Source: Chloroflexota bacterium
Lineage (GTDB): Bacteria > Chloroflexota > UBA6077 > CF-72
Reading direction: 5' to 3'
Assembly (NCBI GenBank): GCA_019247515.1
Contig: JAFAOS010000021.1
Coordinates: 1-49,515 of the forward strand
Length of the DNA stretch: 49,515 nucleotides
In this document: positions 1-8,939 of the stretch, one piece after another
How the letters are laid out: the number at the start of each line of letters is the position of its first letter
Position numbering within the stretch: the stretch's first letter is position 1
Notes under the pieces: generated by a model
What the model saw: the letters and a program-made list of their open reading frames with translations, nothing else
Told to the model about the DNA's origin: nothing
Database searches by the model: none
Made by a program: the position numbers and the translations under genes

Positions 1-45
1 GCCGAGCACGAAGGCCGCCTTCGCTCGCGTCTGAGTCGTGGGCAG

Positions 46-1323
46 ATGAGCAGGCAAATTTTGGACGATCCACCTCCGCGCAAGGGTCGTGGCTGCCTGG
101 TGATGGTCGGCGTGAGCCACCACGCCAGCTCGGTGGAGGTTCGCGAAACCCTGGCGATATCCGCCGACACCTGGCTGGACCTGGGCCCGCCCGGCGTGTC
201 CGCTGTCCTGCTGTCCACCTGCAACCGCGTCGAGGTGTACGCCTGGGGAACCGGCCGCGGACTGCGTTGCGCCGACCAGCTTCGCCGCGGCGTGGCGCGG
301 GCGGCGAAGCTGCCACTCGCCAGCATCGAGGGGCACCTCGTAACACTGACTGGATCGGACGCGATCCTCCACCTGATTCGCGTTGCCGCCGGGCTCGATT
401 CCCTCGTCGTCGGAGATGGGCAGATTCGTGCGCAGGTGCGCTCCGCGTTTCTCGACGCGATGGCCGCCGCGCCGCTGCCTCCGCAATTGATCGGAGTCTT
501 CGAGCGTGCGCTGCGGGCCGCGCGCACGCTGCAGCTCGCGACACCGTCTGGGCACCAGCCATCGATCGCTTCCGCCGGAGTGGACGTCGCTCTGAGCGCA
601 CCTGAGCTCCGCGATCGGCCACTGCACACGCTACGCATTGTGGTGCTGGGTGCCGGCGCGATTGCGAAGGCGGCGCTGAGTCATCTCATCGGCCTGGGGG
701 CGCAAGTGACGCTGCTCAACCGGACACTGACCCAGGCCCAGCGCCTAGCCAACTTCTACGGGGGCGCCGTCACCTCGGCTGCTCTCGTCGAGTTGCCAGA
801 ACGACTCCAACAGGCTGACCTGGTAGTGTGTGGCACGGCATCGAGGAGCCCGGTGCTCGATCGCACCGTACTCCAGGTAGCGCTCGGAGCACGCGCGGCT
901 CGGCCTGTTGTCGTGCTGGACCTCGCGGTACCCCGCGACGTCGAGCCTTCGGTGCGGGATCTGCGTGGCGTACGCCTGATCGACCTGGACGACCTGGCGC
1001 GGCTCTGCCCTATCGATGCTGCCGAGCGTGCCTTGGGGCTTACGCGCGTCGAAGAACAGGCCGTGCACACCGCGAGCGAGATTGATGCCTGGCTGCGTCT
1101 CCGTGCGGCGGCGCCAGCAATCGTCGAGTTCCGCTCGCGTGGGCAGCAAATGCGGTGCGATGAGCTGCGGCGAGTTGCACCGCGCTTGAAGGACCTCTCG
1201 CCGGCTCAGATGGGAGCTGTTGAAGAGCTTACGGAACGTATCGTCAACAAATTGTTGCATGCGCCGACCGTGGCGTTGCGCGAACGTGCGTCCGCGCACA
1301 CTGCCGGCCGCGCGATTGCCTGA
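46..1323 (+). CDS. hemA: Glutamyl-tRNA reductase
   Basis: Reduces glutamyl-tRNA(Glu) to glutamate-1-semialdehyde with NADPH, the first committed step of C5-pathway tetrapyrrole synthesis in the cytoplasm. The 425-residue length fits the family. The N-terminal catalytic domain carries VGVSHH near residue 21 and the STCNRVEVY motif whose Cys59 is the expected thioester nucleophile. A Rossmann NADPH domain follows (VVLGAGAIAKAA, about residues 200-211, then LLNRT), and a helical C-terminal dimerisation domain ends the protein. An alternative ATG at 103 begins directly at MVGVSHH, the usual family N-terminus, so the first 19 residues may not be translated; neither start has a convincing ribosome site. 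No other haem gene follows in the window; the next gene is a pseudogene. Haem demand nearby is plausible (cytochrome bd, DyP and catalase-like proteins), but that link is inference. Confidence 0.95.
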   Translation: MSRQILDDPPPRKGRGCLVMVGVSHHASSVEVRETLAISADTWLDLGPPGVSAVLLSTCNRVEVYAWGTGRGLRCADQLRRGVARAAKLPLASIEGHLVTLTGSDAILHLIRVAAGLDSLVVGDGQIRAQVRSAFLDAMAAAPLPPQLIGVFERALRAARTLQLATPSGHQPSIASAGVDVALSAPELRDRPLHTLRIVVLGAGAIAKAALSHLIGLGAQVTLLNRTLTQAQRLANFYGGAVTSAALVELPERLQQADLVVCGTASRSPVLDRTVLQVALGARAARPVVVLDLAVPRDVEPSVRDLRGVRLIDLDDLARLCPIDAAERALGLTRVEEQAVHTASEIDAWLRLRAAAPAIVEFRSRGQQMRCDELRRVAPRLKDLSPAQMGAVEELTERIVNKLLHAPTVALRERASAHTAGRAIA

Positions 1324-1395
1324 GGGCAACAATGTAGTGATTACCCCAACGCCGGGACTCCAGTCCTGTGGGACGCTCGCCTGTAGCTTCACCTC

Positions 1396-1763
1396 ATGAA
1401 CGATGTTCTGCTTGGCGTAGGTCTGGGTGTGATCGGCGTTCTGGCGATCGTCATTGGCGTCGTCCACGCGGCGTTGGACACCGTTCCAGAGTATGAACGT
1501 CTGGTCGTGTTCCGACGCGGTACGCCGATTGGATGTCGTGGTCCTGGTCTGGCACTCCATATTCCGCTGCTCGACTCGATTCAGAGGGTGGACCTGCGTA
1601 TACAAGCGGCGGAAGTGGCAGCTGCACGCGGTCTCACGTGCGATCTCGTCGACGCCCGGGCTTGCGGTCTGATCCTGTACTGGCGTTCAAACTGCTGGAC
1701 GTGCATCTCATGCATCACCACCACCTCCGCCTGGCGCTAACACGCGCCGTTGCTCAGGACTGA
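1396..1763 (+). pseudogene. Slipin/stomatin (SPFH) remnant, frameshifted
   Basis: The first frame, from ATG 1396, gives an N-terminal membrane segment (residues about 5-27) followed by VPEYERLVVFRRG, RGPGLALHIPLLD and RVDLR. These are hallmarks of the slipin/stomatin N-terminus. After about residue 72 that frame loses resemblance, while another forward frame gives DPVLAFKLLDVHLMH then LRLALTRAVAQD, matching the following SPFH segment (DPV..AV..V.DY...LAQT.LR). At least one frameshift and a deletion therefore separate the halves, and about 130 residues at the C-terminus are missing. Intact family members are membrane-raft scaffold proteins; this copy is almost certainly non-functional. It lies just before the GMC oxidoreductase start. 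Confidence 0.75.
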
Positions 1764-1776
1764 AAGGACTCCACGG

Positions 1777-3330
1777 ATGTCAACTAACGGCCAGTACGAC
1801 GTGATTATCATTGGCAGTGGCGCCGGCGGCGGCACGCTCGCTCGCGCGCTGGCGCCCACCGGCAAACGCATCCTGATCCTGGAGCGCGGCGGCTGGCTAC
1901 CCCAGGAGCTCGAGAACTGGGATGCCGAGGAAGTCTTCGTCGCCAATCGCTACGTGCCGACGGAGACCTGGTATGACAAGGACAACAAGGCGTTTCAGCC
2001 TGGCGTCCACTACTGGGTCGGCGGCGCTACGAAGCTGTATGGCGCCGCGCTCTACCGGCTGCGCAAGGAGGACTTCGGCGAGCTCAAACACTACGACGGC
2101 ATCTCGCCCGCCTGGCCCATCGCCTACGAGGACCTGGAGCCGTTCTACACGCGGGCGGAGCAGCTGTACCAGGTCCACGGCGCGCGTGGTGAGGATCCCA
2201 CCGACCCGCCCGCCAGCGCGCCGTATCCATTTCCCGCCGTGTCGCATGAGCCACGCATCCAGAAGCTCCACGACGACCTCGCCAGAGCGGGCTATCACCC
2301 ATTCCACTCGCCGAACGGCGTCATGCTGAACGAGGCCCAGCCCGAGTTCAGCGCGTGTATCCGGTGCAAGGACTGCGACGGCTTTCCATGCCTTCTGCGC
2401 GCAAAGTCCGATGCTGAAATGATCGGCGTGCGACCAGCTCTGGAGCACCCGAACGTGTCCATCTTGACAAAAGCGCATGTAATCAAGCTCAACACGGATC
2501 CGTCGGGCCGCTGTGTGACGGAGGTCATTGTCGAACATGATGGCGAGCAAAGCGCCTACAGCGCGGACATCGTCGTCGTCTCGTGCGGCGCGGCCAACTC
2601 GGCCAAGCTGCTGCTTCAATCGGCCAACGATCGGCACCCCCACGGACTGGCGAATAGCTCCGATCAGGTTGGCCGCAATTACATGTTCCACGCCAGCGTG
2701 GCCATCCTGGCCGTGTCCAAAGAGCCAAACCCGACAAAGTTCCAGAAGACGCTGGGGGTCAACGACTTCTACTTCGGCATGCCGGCGTTCGAGTTCCCCA
2801 TGGGCAACATCCAGATGGTTGGCAAATCGCAGGCGCCCATGTACAAGGGCGAGAAGCCGATGCAGACGAAGCTAGCACCGATGTTCTCGTTGAAAGACAT
2901 CGCCACTCACGCCGTCGACTTCTGGTTGTCGACAGAGGACCTCCCAGTTGCTGACAACCGGGTCACCGTCGAACGGGATGGCAACATCAAGCTCAGCTAT
3001 ACACCGACCAATGCGGTGCCGAAACAGAAGCTGTACGACAAACTGAAGTCCATGGTCAATCACCTGGACTTGCACGAACACCTGGTGGACCGCAGCATGT
3101 ACATGAAAAACGACATCGAGATTGGTGGCGTGGCGCACCAGGCGGGCACGTGTCGCTTCGGGACGGACCCACAGACGTCGGTGCTCGACACCAATTGCAA
3201 GGCGCACGAGCTCGACAACCTGTACGTCGTCGATACGAGCTTTTTCCCGAGCATCGGCGCGGTGAACCCGGCGCTGACCGCGATGGCGAACGCTCTCCGC
3301 GTCGGCGAACACCTGCGTCAGCGGCTGTGA
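1777..3330 (+). CDS. GMC-family FAD oxidoreductase (copy 1)
   Basis: Flavin-dependent alcohol or sugar dehydrogenase of the glucose-methanol-choline family, 517 residues. The ADP-binding motif IIIGSGAGGGTLA is at the N-terminus. The C-terminal signature is present, with AHQAGTCRFG (putative catalytic His), VVDTSFFPSIG and NPALTAMANALR (putative catalytic Asn). A Cys-rich stretch, CIRCKDCDGFPC, occupies about residues 189-200. The start was set at ATG 1777 because GAAAGGA lies just upstream and the protein aligns from its first residue with copy 2 at 40567; a TTG at 1750 would add nine residues. No export signal is visible. The MFS gene follows after 40 bp and may be co-transcribed. The two copies look well over 80 percent identical by eye. 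The substrate is unknown. Confidence 0.9.
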   Translation: MSTNGQYDVIIIGSGAGGGTLARALAPTGKRILILERGGWLPQELENWDAEEVFVANRYVPTETWYDKDNKAFQPGVHYWVGGATKLYGAALYRLRKEDFGELKHYDGISPAWPIAYEDLEPFYTRAEQLYQVHGARGEDPTDPPASAPYPFPAVSHEPRIQKLHDDLARAGYHPFHSPNGVMLNEAQPEFSACIRCKDCDGFPCLLRAKSDAEMIGVRPALEHPNVSILTKAHVIKLNTDPSGRCVTEVIVEHDGEQSAYSADIVVVSCGAANSAKLLLQSANDRHPHGLANSSDQVGRNYMFHASVAILAVSKEPNPTKFQKTLGVNDFYFGMPAFEFPMGNIQMVGKSQAPMYKGEKPMQTKLAPMFSLKDIATHAVDFWLSTEDLPVADNRVTVERDGNIKLSYTPTNAVPKQKLYDKLKSMVNHLDLHEHLVDRSMYMKNDIEIGGVAHQAGTCRFGTDPQTSVLDTNCKAHELDNLYVVDTSFFPSIGAVNPALTAMANALRVGEHLRQRL

Positions 3331-3370
3331 ATTCGACTTGACTTGATGGCGCGTAACGGAGGGCGACGGT

Positions 3371-4588
3371 ATGGCCGACCGAAGCGAAACCGGGGCGGTG
3401 TACGCCGCGGCGTGTGTGCAGGGGGTGGCGCTGGTCACCTTTCCGGCGGCGAGCACCATCTTCACCAGCCCGAGCTACTACGGTCTTTCCAGCACGGCCT
3501 ACGGCGGCATGTTCCTGCCTCAGGCGGTGACCGCCATCGCGTCATCTCTCTTCGGCACCAGCCTCAGCCGTAGCCTGGGCATCAAGCGCGTCTTCCTGCT
3601 CGGGTTGCTCGCCAACCTGCTGTCGATGTGCCTGCTGCTGCTGAGCCAGATGGCAATGAGCAACACGCCGGTCGCGTACGCCATCCTGTTGATGGCGACG
3701 GCGAGCCTGGGCATCGGATTTGGTCTGACTGTCCCGTCTCTCAACACATTCGTGGCCGCCTTCTTTCCGCGAGGAGTCGACCGGGCGGTGTTGATGCTGA
3801 ACGCGTTGCTGGGGTTGGGAACGGTGCTGGCACCGGTGTTTGTGGCCATCTTCGTCGGTCTGGGCTACTGGGCGGGCTTACCCCTGGTCGTAGCTGTCTC
3901 ACTGGTGGTGCTGGTGCTCTTCAGCAGCCGCTTGCCCCTCCAGGCGGTGTTGAGCGGTGCCTCGACAGCTCGCCAGGGTGGAATACCGCATCGCTTCTGG
4001 GTGTTCGCGGCATTCGCTCTCCTGTACGGCATGGTGGAAACGATGAATGGCAACTGGGCGAGCCTGTACATGGTCAACGATCTGGGCGCGACGACCACGC
4101 TCGCGGCCCTTGCGCTGACCGCCTTCTGGGGCATGGTGACGGTCGGCCGCGTCTTGTTCGCGCTGATCGAGCGGTCGTTTCCCGAACAGCGGACCTTCCA
4201 CCTGCTGCCGTTTGTGGCCGCGCTCGCCATGGCATTGATCGCGGCATTGCCCGGCGGATCGCCGGCGCTTGGCATCGTGGCCTTCGGCCTGGCAGGACTC
4301 GGCTGCTCAGCACTGCTGCCGCTGACGATCGGTTTCGGTCAGCAGGAACTCGTCGCGATCGCCGCCTCGGCCGCCGGGTTCCTGATCGCGTTCTACCAGA
4401 TGGGATACGGGATCGCCGCCTTTGGCGTCGGTCCACTTGAGAGATTCACGGGACTCGATCTGCAGCAGATCTACGGTCTGGTTGCGATCGTAGCGCTTGG
4501 AATGGGTGTGCTGTCGTTCGTGGTCGCCCCGCGGCGCGCTGCAGAGCCTGCCGCGCAAGCAGCAGAGCTCGGAGGACAGCGCTCATGA
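3371..4588 (+). CDS. MFS transporter
   Basis: A 405-residue integral membrane protein with about twelve hydrophobic segments and the general look of the major facilitator superfamily, including a loop with RSLGIKRVFLLG after segment 2 that resembles the MFS motif A region. The ATG at 3371 is preceded by GGAGGG. The C-terminal tail is Ala-rich and ends EAAEL-like residues then GGQRS. It sits 40 bp after the GMC gene on the same strand, so export or uptake of the substrate or product of that oxidoreductase is a reasonable inference; I cannot name the solute. A mangled second copy of its middle portion lies about 320 bp downstream. Confidence 0.85.
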   Translation: MADRSETGAVYAAACVQGVALVTFPAASTIFTSPSYYGLSSTAYGGMFLPQAVTAIASSLFGTSLSRSLGIKRVFLLGLLANLLSMCLLLLSQMAMSNTPVAYAILLMATASLGIGFGLTVPSLNTFVAAFFPRGVDRAVLMLNALLGLGTVLAPVFVAIFVGLGYWAGLPLVVAVSLVVLVLFSSRLPLQAVLSGASTARQGGIPHRFWVFAAFALLYGMVETMNGNWASLYMVNDLGATTTLAALALTAFWGMVTVGRVLFALIERSFPEQRTFHLLPFVAALAMALIAALPGGSPALGIVAFGLAGLGCSALLPLTIGFGQQELVAIAASAAGFLIAFYQMGYGIAAFGVGPLERFTGLDLQQIYGLVAIVALGMGVLSFVVAPRRAAEPAAQAAELGGQRS

Positions 4589-4908
4589 CGCCGAGCAACC
4601 GGGATTCCGCCGACGGAACTGCTGAGTTTGCCTGCCCTGAGCCAAGTCGACACATTGCTACCTCGGCACCCTCTCGACCGGGGAGTCTTTAGCGCTCGCC
4701 AGTGACGGCACCCGGCTCGCTGCGAGTTAGTCCGTCTGAGTCAGCGCGGCGGAGGTAGTACCCCAACGGCCACACGGCGCCGTGGCGACGACTACGGATC
4801 ATCTCCGCCACCAGGTTCGCCCGGCCGCTACGCGTGGATTGCTGCCCGCTTATTTTCGCGAGCGTACTGGCAGACCCTTCGTCGGTGCATCCAGGAAAAC
4901 CCCCTTCG
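4589..4908. other. Intergenic, no gene seen
   Basis: No open frame here has recognisable protein similarity. The stretch separates the MFS gene from its decayed partial copy and probably includes other degraded sequence. Confidence 0.5.
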
Positions 4909-5127
4909 TTGAGAACGGTGCTGGCGCCCGTGTTCGTGACGATCTTCGTTAGTCTGGGCTACTCGGCAGGCTGACCTCTGTCGTGGCTGTCTCACTGGTG
5001 CTGCGGGTGCTCTTCAGCAGCTGCTTGCCCCTCCGGGGCGGTGCTGAGCGGTGCCTCGAGGGCCCGCCAGGGTGGAATACCGCATCGCTTCTGGGTGTTC
5101 GCGGCCGTTGCGCCGACCGCCTTCTGC
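4909..5127 (+). pseudogene. Partial decayed duplicate of the upstream MFS gene
   Basis: The DNA from 4909 to about 5105 matches the MFS gene from about 3815 to 4010 almost base for base in long runs (for example the CGCCAGGGTGGAATACCGC run). It then jumps to the equivalent of about 4102-4127, leaving out roughly 90 bp. An in-frame stop follows GYSAG, and several indels are present. It is therefore a partial tandem duplication that has decayed, not a functional gene. Confidence 0.85.
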
Positions 5128-5493
5128 TCACATACGTACAGGAGGTCCAAATTTTCACACCTGTTATCGGGACTCAGCTAGGTGGGCTCAGCCACGTCTT
5201 GAAATCCCGCCACCAACATCAGCCAACAACGTTTTTGGTGCGAAGAAGGTGCGTTATACAAATAAGACCATTTCACCTGAAGCCAATTTCCGGTCGCGCC
5301 TGCGAGGAGCAGTGACTTAGCTCGCGCGCCTGGGGAGTCGGTCACTTTCGCCGGCTCCGCAGGTGGTGCGCTACGCGCCATCTGGACGTACTCCAGGGCA
5401 CCTTGCCGCGCCTCCTGTTCACGCCCGCCTCGCAACAGGCCGGGGGTTGGGGAGAGCGTTGGACTGTGTCCTGTTGTACCGCGTACATTGGTG
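5128..5493. other. Intergenic upstream of the exported SUOX-like protein
   Basis: I see no gene here. The region is somewhat richer in A/T around 5215-5280 than its surroundings and must contain the promoter of the gene at 5494, but no convincing -35/-10 pair could be picked out. Confidence 0.4.
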
Positions 5494-6489
5494 ATGGCGC
5501 GCGAGCCACGTCCCAAACGGCTCGGCGCGACTTCCGTGCAAGGGGACCCAGGCTTGACACGTGCTCGACACTCGATTCCCGTCCTGATCACCGCCTCGGC
5601 ACTGGCGCTGGCCAGTGCCACGCTGCCAGCCTACGCTCGTGAGAACGAACGCGGTCTCGCGATCGACGGCGCGGTCTCGACGCCCACCAGCTATTCGACC
5701 GCGCAGTTGGCCGCACTGCCCCAGACGACCGCGACCGTCACGCTCGGCAACCACCAGGTCACCGACACCGGCGTCCTGCTCGAGTCACTGGTGACCGCCG
5801 CCAACCCGGCGTACCCCGCCAGCCTGCTGAACACCAAAAACGAGCTGCTGCGCGTCACGGCCACCGTGCGCGGCAGGGGCAACCAGGAGGTGACATTCGC
5901 CATTGGCGAGCTCGACTCGAACTTCGGTAACCATCCAGCTCTCCTGGCGCTGACCCAGAACGGCCGGCCGATCGACGACGGGCCGCAACTGGTGGTGCCC
6001 GGCGATCGTGGACCGTTGCGCTCTGTTTCCGACGTCTCCGAGGTGAGCGTCGGCATCGCCACCGCGGCGGCGACGAACACCACGCCGAGCGCGGGCAGCC
6101 CGGTCATGGTCATCAACGGCAACCGCACGGTCACGCTCAGTTCGGCGTTCCTGAACCGATTACCGAAGGAGACCCTCGACGTGTCCTTCATCGGGCCGGG
6201 TGGCACGCAGAGCCATACCGAAGTTGGACCGCCGCTGCTTGAGGTGGGGCTGTTCGCGGGCATCTTGCCGACGTTCAACACCTGGATCGCCGCGGTCGGC
6301 AGCGACAATTACGTGGCCACCGTCACGCCCGGCGAGCAGCTCGTGGGCGGCCGTCAGCTGCAGGTGTCACTGGTTGAAGACGGCGTCACCCTGGCGCAGC
6401 CGCGGCTGGTGACTGACGGTGACGTCAAGGGCGGACGCTACGTGTCGGGCGTGGTCAACCTGTACGCGGGCAGCGGCCCGGCGCGCTGA
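5494..6489 (+). CDS. Exported protein with two SUOX-like (molybdopterin-binding-type) modules
   Basis: A 331-residue protein with an N-terminal signal segment ([18 protein letters not shown], probable cleavage after AYA at about residue 49). The mature part contains two repeats of one module, about residues 55-185 and 205-331. The first has ITGELD-like [16 protein letters not shown] and [10 protein letters not shown]; the second ends [15 protein letters not shown]. The same module, with VVPGDKRGGRYVSTVKGI, forms the C-terminus of the ModA fusion at 9239. It resembles the oxidoreductase molybdopterin-binding (sulfite-oxidase) fold, but the protein has no cysteine, so it lacks the usual Mo-ligating residue. 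The gene ends inside mosA, which is convergent, with a 52-bp overlap. TTG 5488 or GTG 5491 are alternative starts. An exported binding or Mo-handling role is inferred from context only. Confidence 0.7.
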   Translation: MAREPRPKRLGATSVQGDPGLTRARHSIPVLITASALALASATLPAYARENERGLAIDGAVSTPTSYSTAQLAALPQTTATVTLGNHQVTDTGVLLESLVTAANPAYPASLLNTKNELLRVTATVRGRGNQEVTFAIGELDSNFGNHPALLALTQNGRPIDDGPQLVVPGDRGPLRSVSDVSEVSVGIATAAATNTTPSAGSPVMVINGNRTVTLSSAFLNRLPKETLDVSFIGPGGTQSHTEVGPPLLEVGLFAGILPTFNTWIAAVGSDNYVATVTPGEQLVGGRQLQVSLVEDGVTLAQPRLVTDGDVKGGRYVSGVVNLYAGSGPAR

Positions 6490-7367
6490 GCCACCGCGGA
6501 CGTGGGCTCCGCATCAAAATCGTCTTCCCGACGTCCCGAGGAATGCGCGCCAGTGCGGATAATGGTCCCGACATGTTCACCGCGCAACGCCGCGGTCAGC
6601 CGGCCTGGCACGAGTCCGTTCACGATCTGTACGCGATCCAGGTGGCGCGCGGTCGGCATGACGTCGAGGAGTGTCCGGTCGATCGGCAACGTGCCCACAA
6701 GCGTTGCGAGGTCGGCAGCGCTGGTATCGCGAATCAGTCGTGGCGTCGCTCCGCCGGCGGCGTGTGGATCGGAGTCGTACACACCATCCACGTCCTCCAC
6801 GATCGTGAGCCCGGCGGCTCCCAGCGCGTCGGCCACCAGAAATGCACCCGTGTCGGCGCGATGAGCCGGAATGCGAGAGATCGGGAATTCGTGGTGGTGA
6901 TATGGAGGAAAGGCGCTGCCCACCACCGCGCGGGCGGCGGTGAGATGGATCGCGAGCTGGCTCGCGATGGTTGCGTGCTCAAGGTACGAGACCCCTTCCG
7001 GCGCGAGCAGTGCCGCCAGGATGTGGCCATTCTGGCCAGCCTCGCTGGCGGCGAGCGGCGCGAGCGATCCGACCGGTAGACCCAGATCCAGGCCGACGCT
7101 GTACACGTGACGTGCACGGATGCCTGCGCCGGTCAAAATGAGCAGACGGTGCTCGGGCAGCAGGGCGCGGAGTTCTTCCACGAGCGGCAGGATCGCCTCG
7201 GAACCTCGATCCATGATGGAGCGGCCGCCAATCTTGACGACCTGCACCCACGGAACAATCCGTATTGGCTGTATGTCCGCGACGGGGCTGGTGAGGTCGC
7301 GGTCGAGGAGGGTCTGGCGCGCCAGCGGCGAGGCGACGTGCCTGGTGGCATTGGTGGAGTCTGTCAT
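6438..7367 (-). CDS. mosA: Molybdenum storage protein, alpha subunit
   Basis: Belongs to the amino-acid-kinase (UMP-kinase-like) fold used by the MoSto alpha subunit, which with the beta subunit forms a cage storing polyoxomolybdate or tungstate in an ATP-dependent way in the cytoplasm. Similarity to the Azotobacter vinelandii alpha subunit as I remember it is very strong: [63 protein letters not shown] and [11 protein letters not shown]. The protein is 309 residues against about 276 in Azotobacter; the extra 30-odd residues are a C-terminal tail that overlaps the convergent gene. It follows mosB by 12 bp on the same strand, so the two are surely co-transcribed. Confidence 0.95.
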   Translation of the reverse strand: MTDSTNATRHVASPLARQTLLDRDLTSPVADIQPIRIVPWVQVVKIGGRSIMDRGSEAILPLVEELRALLPEHRLLILTGAGIRARHVYSVGLDLGLPVGSLAPLAASEAGQNGHILAALLAPEGVSYLEHATIASQLAIHLTAARAVVGSAFPPYHHHEFPISRIPAHRADTGAFLVADALGAAGLTIVEDVDGVYDSDPHAAGGATPRLIRDTSAADLATLVGTLPIDRTLLDVMPTARHLDRVQIVNGLVPGRLTAALRGEHVGTIIRTGAHSSGRREDDFDAEPTSAVAQRAGPLPAYRLTTPDT

Positions 7368-7379
7368 GTCCCTGGCTTC

Positions 7380-8192
7380 CTAATTCGCAGTGATGATGGT
7401 GCCGACGTGCTCACCGGCGAGAGCGCGCGTCAGGTTGCCAGAGACGAGGCCGTTGACGACCTGCACCTGGCGCACGTGGCGCGCCTCCTTGAGCAGATCG
7501 AGCATCGAAAATTCGAGGATGGAGTCGCGCAGCCCTTGCGCCTTCATCTCGTCGACCGAGATCTTCGGGATGAACGTCGCGTCCGTTGAGGTTTTCGGGT
7601 TCGCCGTGTACAGGCCGTTTTCGTCTTTGACAAAAATCATGGCCTTGCAACCGAACTGCTCGGCGACCAGGAAACAGCCCGCGTCCGTCCGGTAGGGCGG
7701 AATGACGCCATCGGCGGCCACGCGCGTCCAGAGGGCATAGGGCGGCATGCCGCTGAAGACGACCGCATTAACCTCCGCAAGATAGAGCGGCACCGCTGAG
7801 AGGCCGGCGGCGCCGACGGCCGAGACGCCGTGTTTCGCGAGGAGCTGTCCCAACATCGCCGCGTTCTGGTCGGCGACCGAGGCGCCAAGCTGCGTCAGCA
7901 CACCGGCAGGCAGCTTGAGGCTCGCGGCGATCGAGTAGAGGTGGCGGGCGCGGGTGCCTGCACCGGTCCCGATCAGCATCTTGTGCGCACCGCGCGCGGC
8001 GACGATCTCGTCCACGAGGGGGTAGACGGCCGCTCTGCCGCGGTCGATGACGCTCTGTCCGCCGATCTTGATCACTGTCGCCTCCGGCAGGATTCGGAAG
8101 TCCGCCGCCGCCGTCGCCGCCGCCTGAAGCTGCGGGTCGGTCAGTGATCGCTCCATGAGGAGCGCCTCCAGTTCCGAGGTCATTTCGGCCAT
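7380..8192 (-). CDS. mosB: Molybdenum storage protein, beta subunit
   Basis: Second subunit of the MoSto cage, with the same kinase fold as mosA. Matches to the Azotobacter beta subunit run the whole length: ERSLTDPQLQAAA, TVIKIGGQSVIDRG, LIGTGAGTRARHLYSIA, VVFSGMPPY, VIPPYRTDAGCFL and [12 protein letters not shown]. The start was placed at ATG 8192 (270 residues, the family length) because GGAG lies eight bases upstream; the open frame continues 36 codons further up without family similarity. First gene of the mosB-mosA pair. Any promoter must lie in 8193-8437, which also holds a ModA remnant. Known MoSto genes are uncommon outside Proteobacteria, so this locus may be transferred; that is inference. 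Confidence 0.95.
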   Translation of the reverse strand: MAEMTSELEALLMERSLTDPQLQAAATAAADFRILPEATVIKIGGQSVIDRGRAAVYPLVDEIVAARGAHKMLIGTGAGTRARHLYSIAASLKLPAGVLTQLGASVADQNAAMLGQLLAKHGVSAVGAAGLSAVPLYLAEVNAVVFSGMPPYALWTRVAADGVIPPYRTDAGCFLVAEQFGCKAMIFVKDENGLYTANPKTSTDATFIPKISVDEMKAQGLRDSILEFSMLDLLKEARHVRQVQVVNGLVSGNLTRALAGEHVGTIITAN

Positions 8193-8307
8193 AAGGTTCT
8201 CCAACTGTGGCGTGAATGGGTGACTGTGCGCCTCGACGGAACCCGCCAGGGCGCGGCATGGGAAATAGCAGTCACGATGTCCTTGACTTGTTGCGGGCAC
8301 CGAGTTC

Positions 8308-8437
8308 GGATCGGAATCGCGGCCTGTCCTCTGGGAATGTTGATCTCCTGGACGTTGGGTTTGATCGCGGGGGCGACGTCGGTCAAGTAGCAGACACCAG
8401 CGTCGGCTTCAACAAGCTGCACTTTGGAAGCTCTCGG
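8308..8437 (-). pseudogene. Remnant of a molybdate-binding protein (ModA)
   Basis: Translation of the minus strand gives SKVQLVEADAGVCYLTDV then NVQEINIP. It aligns with SKVQLGEADAAIVYSTDP and LNIIQVP in the ModA domain of the fusion protein at 9239, and with the general ModA pattern (GEADAGIVY.TD). The preceding ModA sequence is absent and the frame after INIP loses similarity, so only about 40 codons survive. It lies directly upstream of mosB and on the same strand, suggesting that a modA gene once headed this operon. Confidence 0.65.
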
Positions 8438-8438
8438 C

Positions 8439-8939
8439 TCAGTCTGGCGAGCCGGCTGCGCGCAGTGCGGCCCTGATCGTAGCCAGGTGACTCCGCACGT
8501 GCCCGATCTGGCGAAGCTCGATGACCTCCGCCGTGGTCAGCGCCGGAGCGCCAGGGTCTTCAGATGACGTCCGATCGAGCTCGGCGTCACTCAGGCCGGC
8601 GATCATCGAGAAGATCGTCGCGCCCGTGTGCTCGAGCCGTTCGATGGTTGCACGCTGGTCGGGGTCGGGGTGTTCCTGGGCTTCGCGCGCATTGCGGTCG
8701 TCGAACAGTTCCGGGTGCCTGGCAGCCACCGGTTCACCGCGGGCGAACGCCTCGACGCGCCGAGCAATGCGGAGGTGCGCCTCGGCCACATGATGCGCAA
8801 TGACCCCGACAGGCCGAAGCTCGCCGTCGTCGGGGGTGCGTTCGCGCCACTTCTCTGGACCGGCGCGCTCAAGGAGGCCGATCAGCTCGTCGTTGGCGGC
8901 CGCAAATGCTTGAGCGAGGCTCTCGGCGCGAGCGGTCAC
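8439..8939 (-). CDS. DinB-like four-helix-bundle protein
   Basis: A 166-residue protein of the DinB/YfiT-like superfamily, a four-helix bundle whose members bind a metal through three histidines. HHVAEAHLRIARRVEAF (about residues 49-65) and RQIGHVRSHLATIRAAL near the C-terminus fit the family pattern. The GTG start at 8939 is preceded by a GGGGGATGAT ribosome site. Some relatives are thiol S-transferases, but the substrate is not visible from sequence. The gene stops next to the ModA remnant, interrupting what may once have been a continuous mod-mos cluster. Confidence 0.75.
   Translation of the reverse strand: MTARAESLAQAFAAANDELIGLLERAGPEKWRERTPDDGELRPVGVIAHHVAEAHLRIARRVEAFARGEPVAARHPELFDDRNAREAQEHPDPDQRATIERLEHTGATIFSMIAGLSDAELDRTSSEDPGAPALTTAEVIELRQIGHVRSHLATIRAALRAAGSPD

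Noticed and set aside
1324..1395. GGACTCCAGTCC palindrome after hemA
   Set aside because: The stem is five bases with a two-base loop and no T-run, so it is not a credible terminator.
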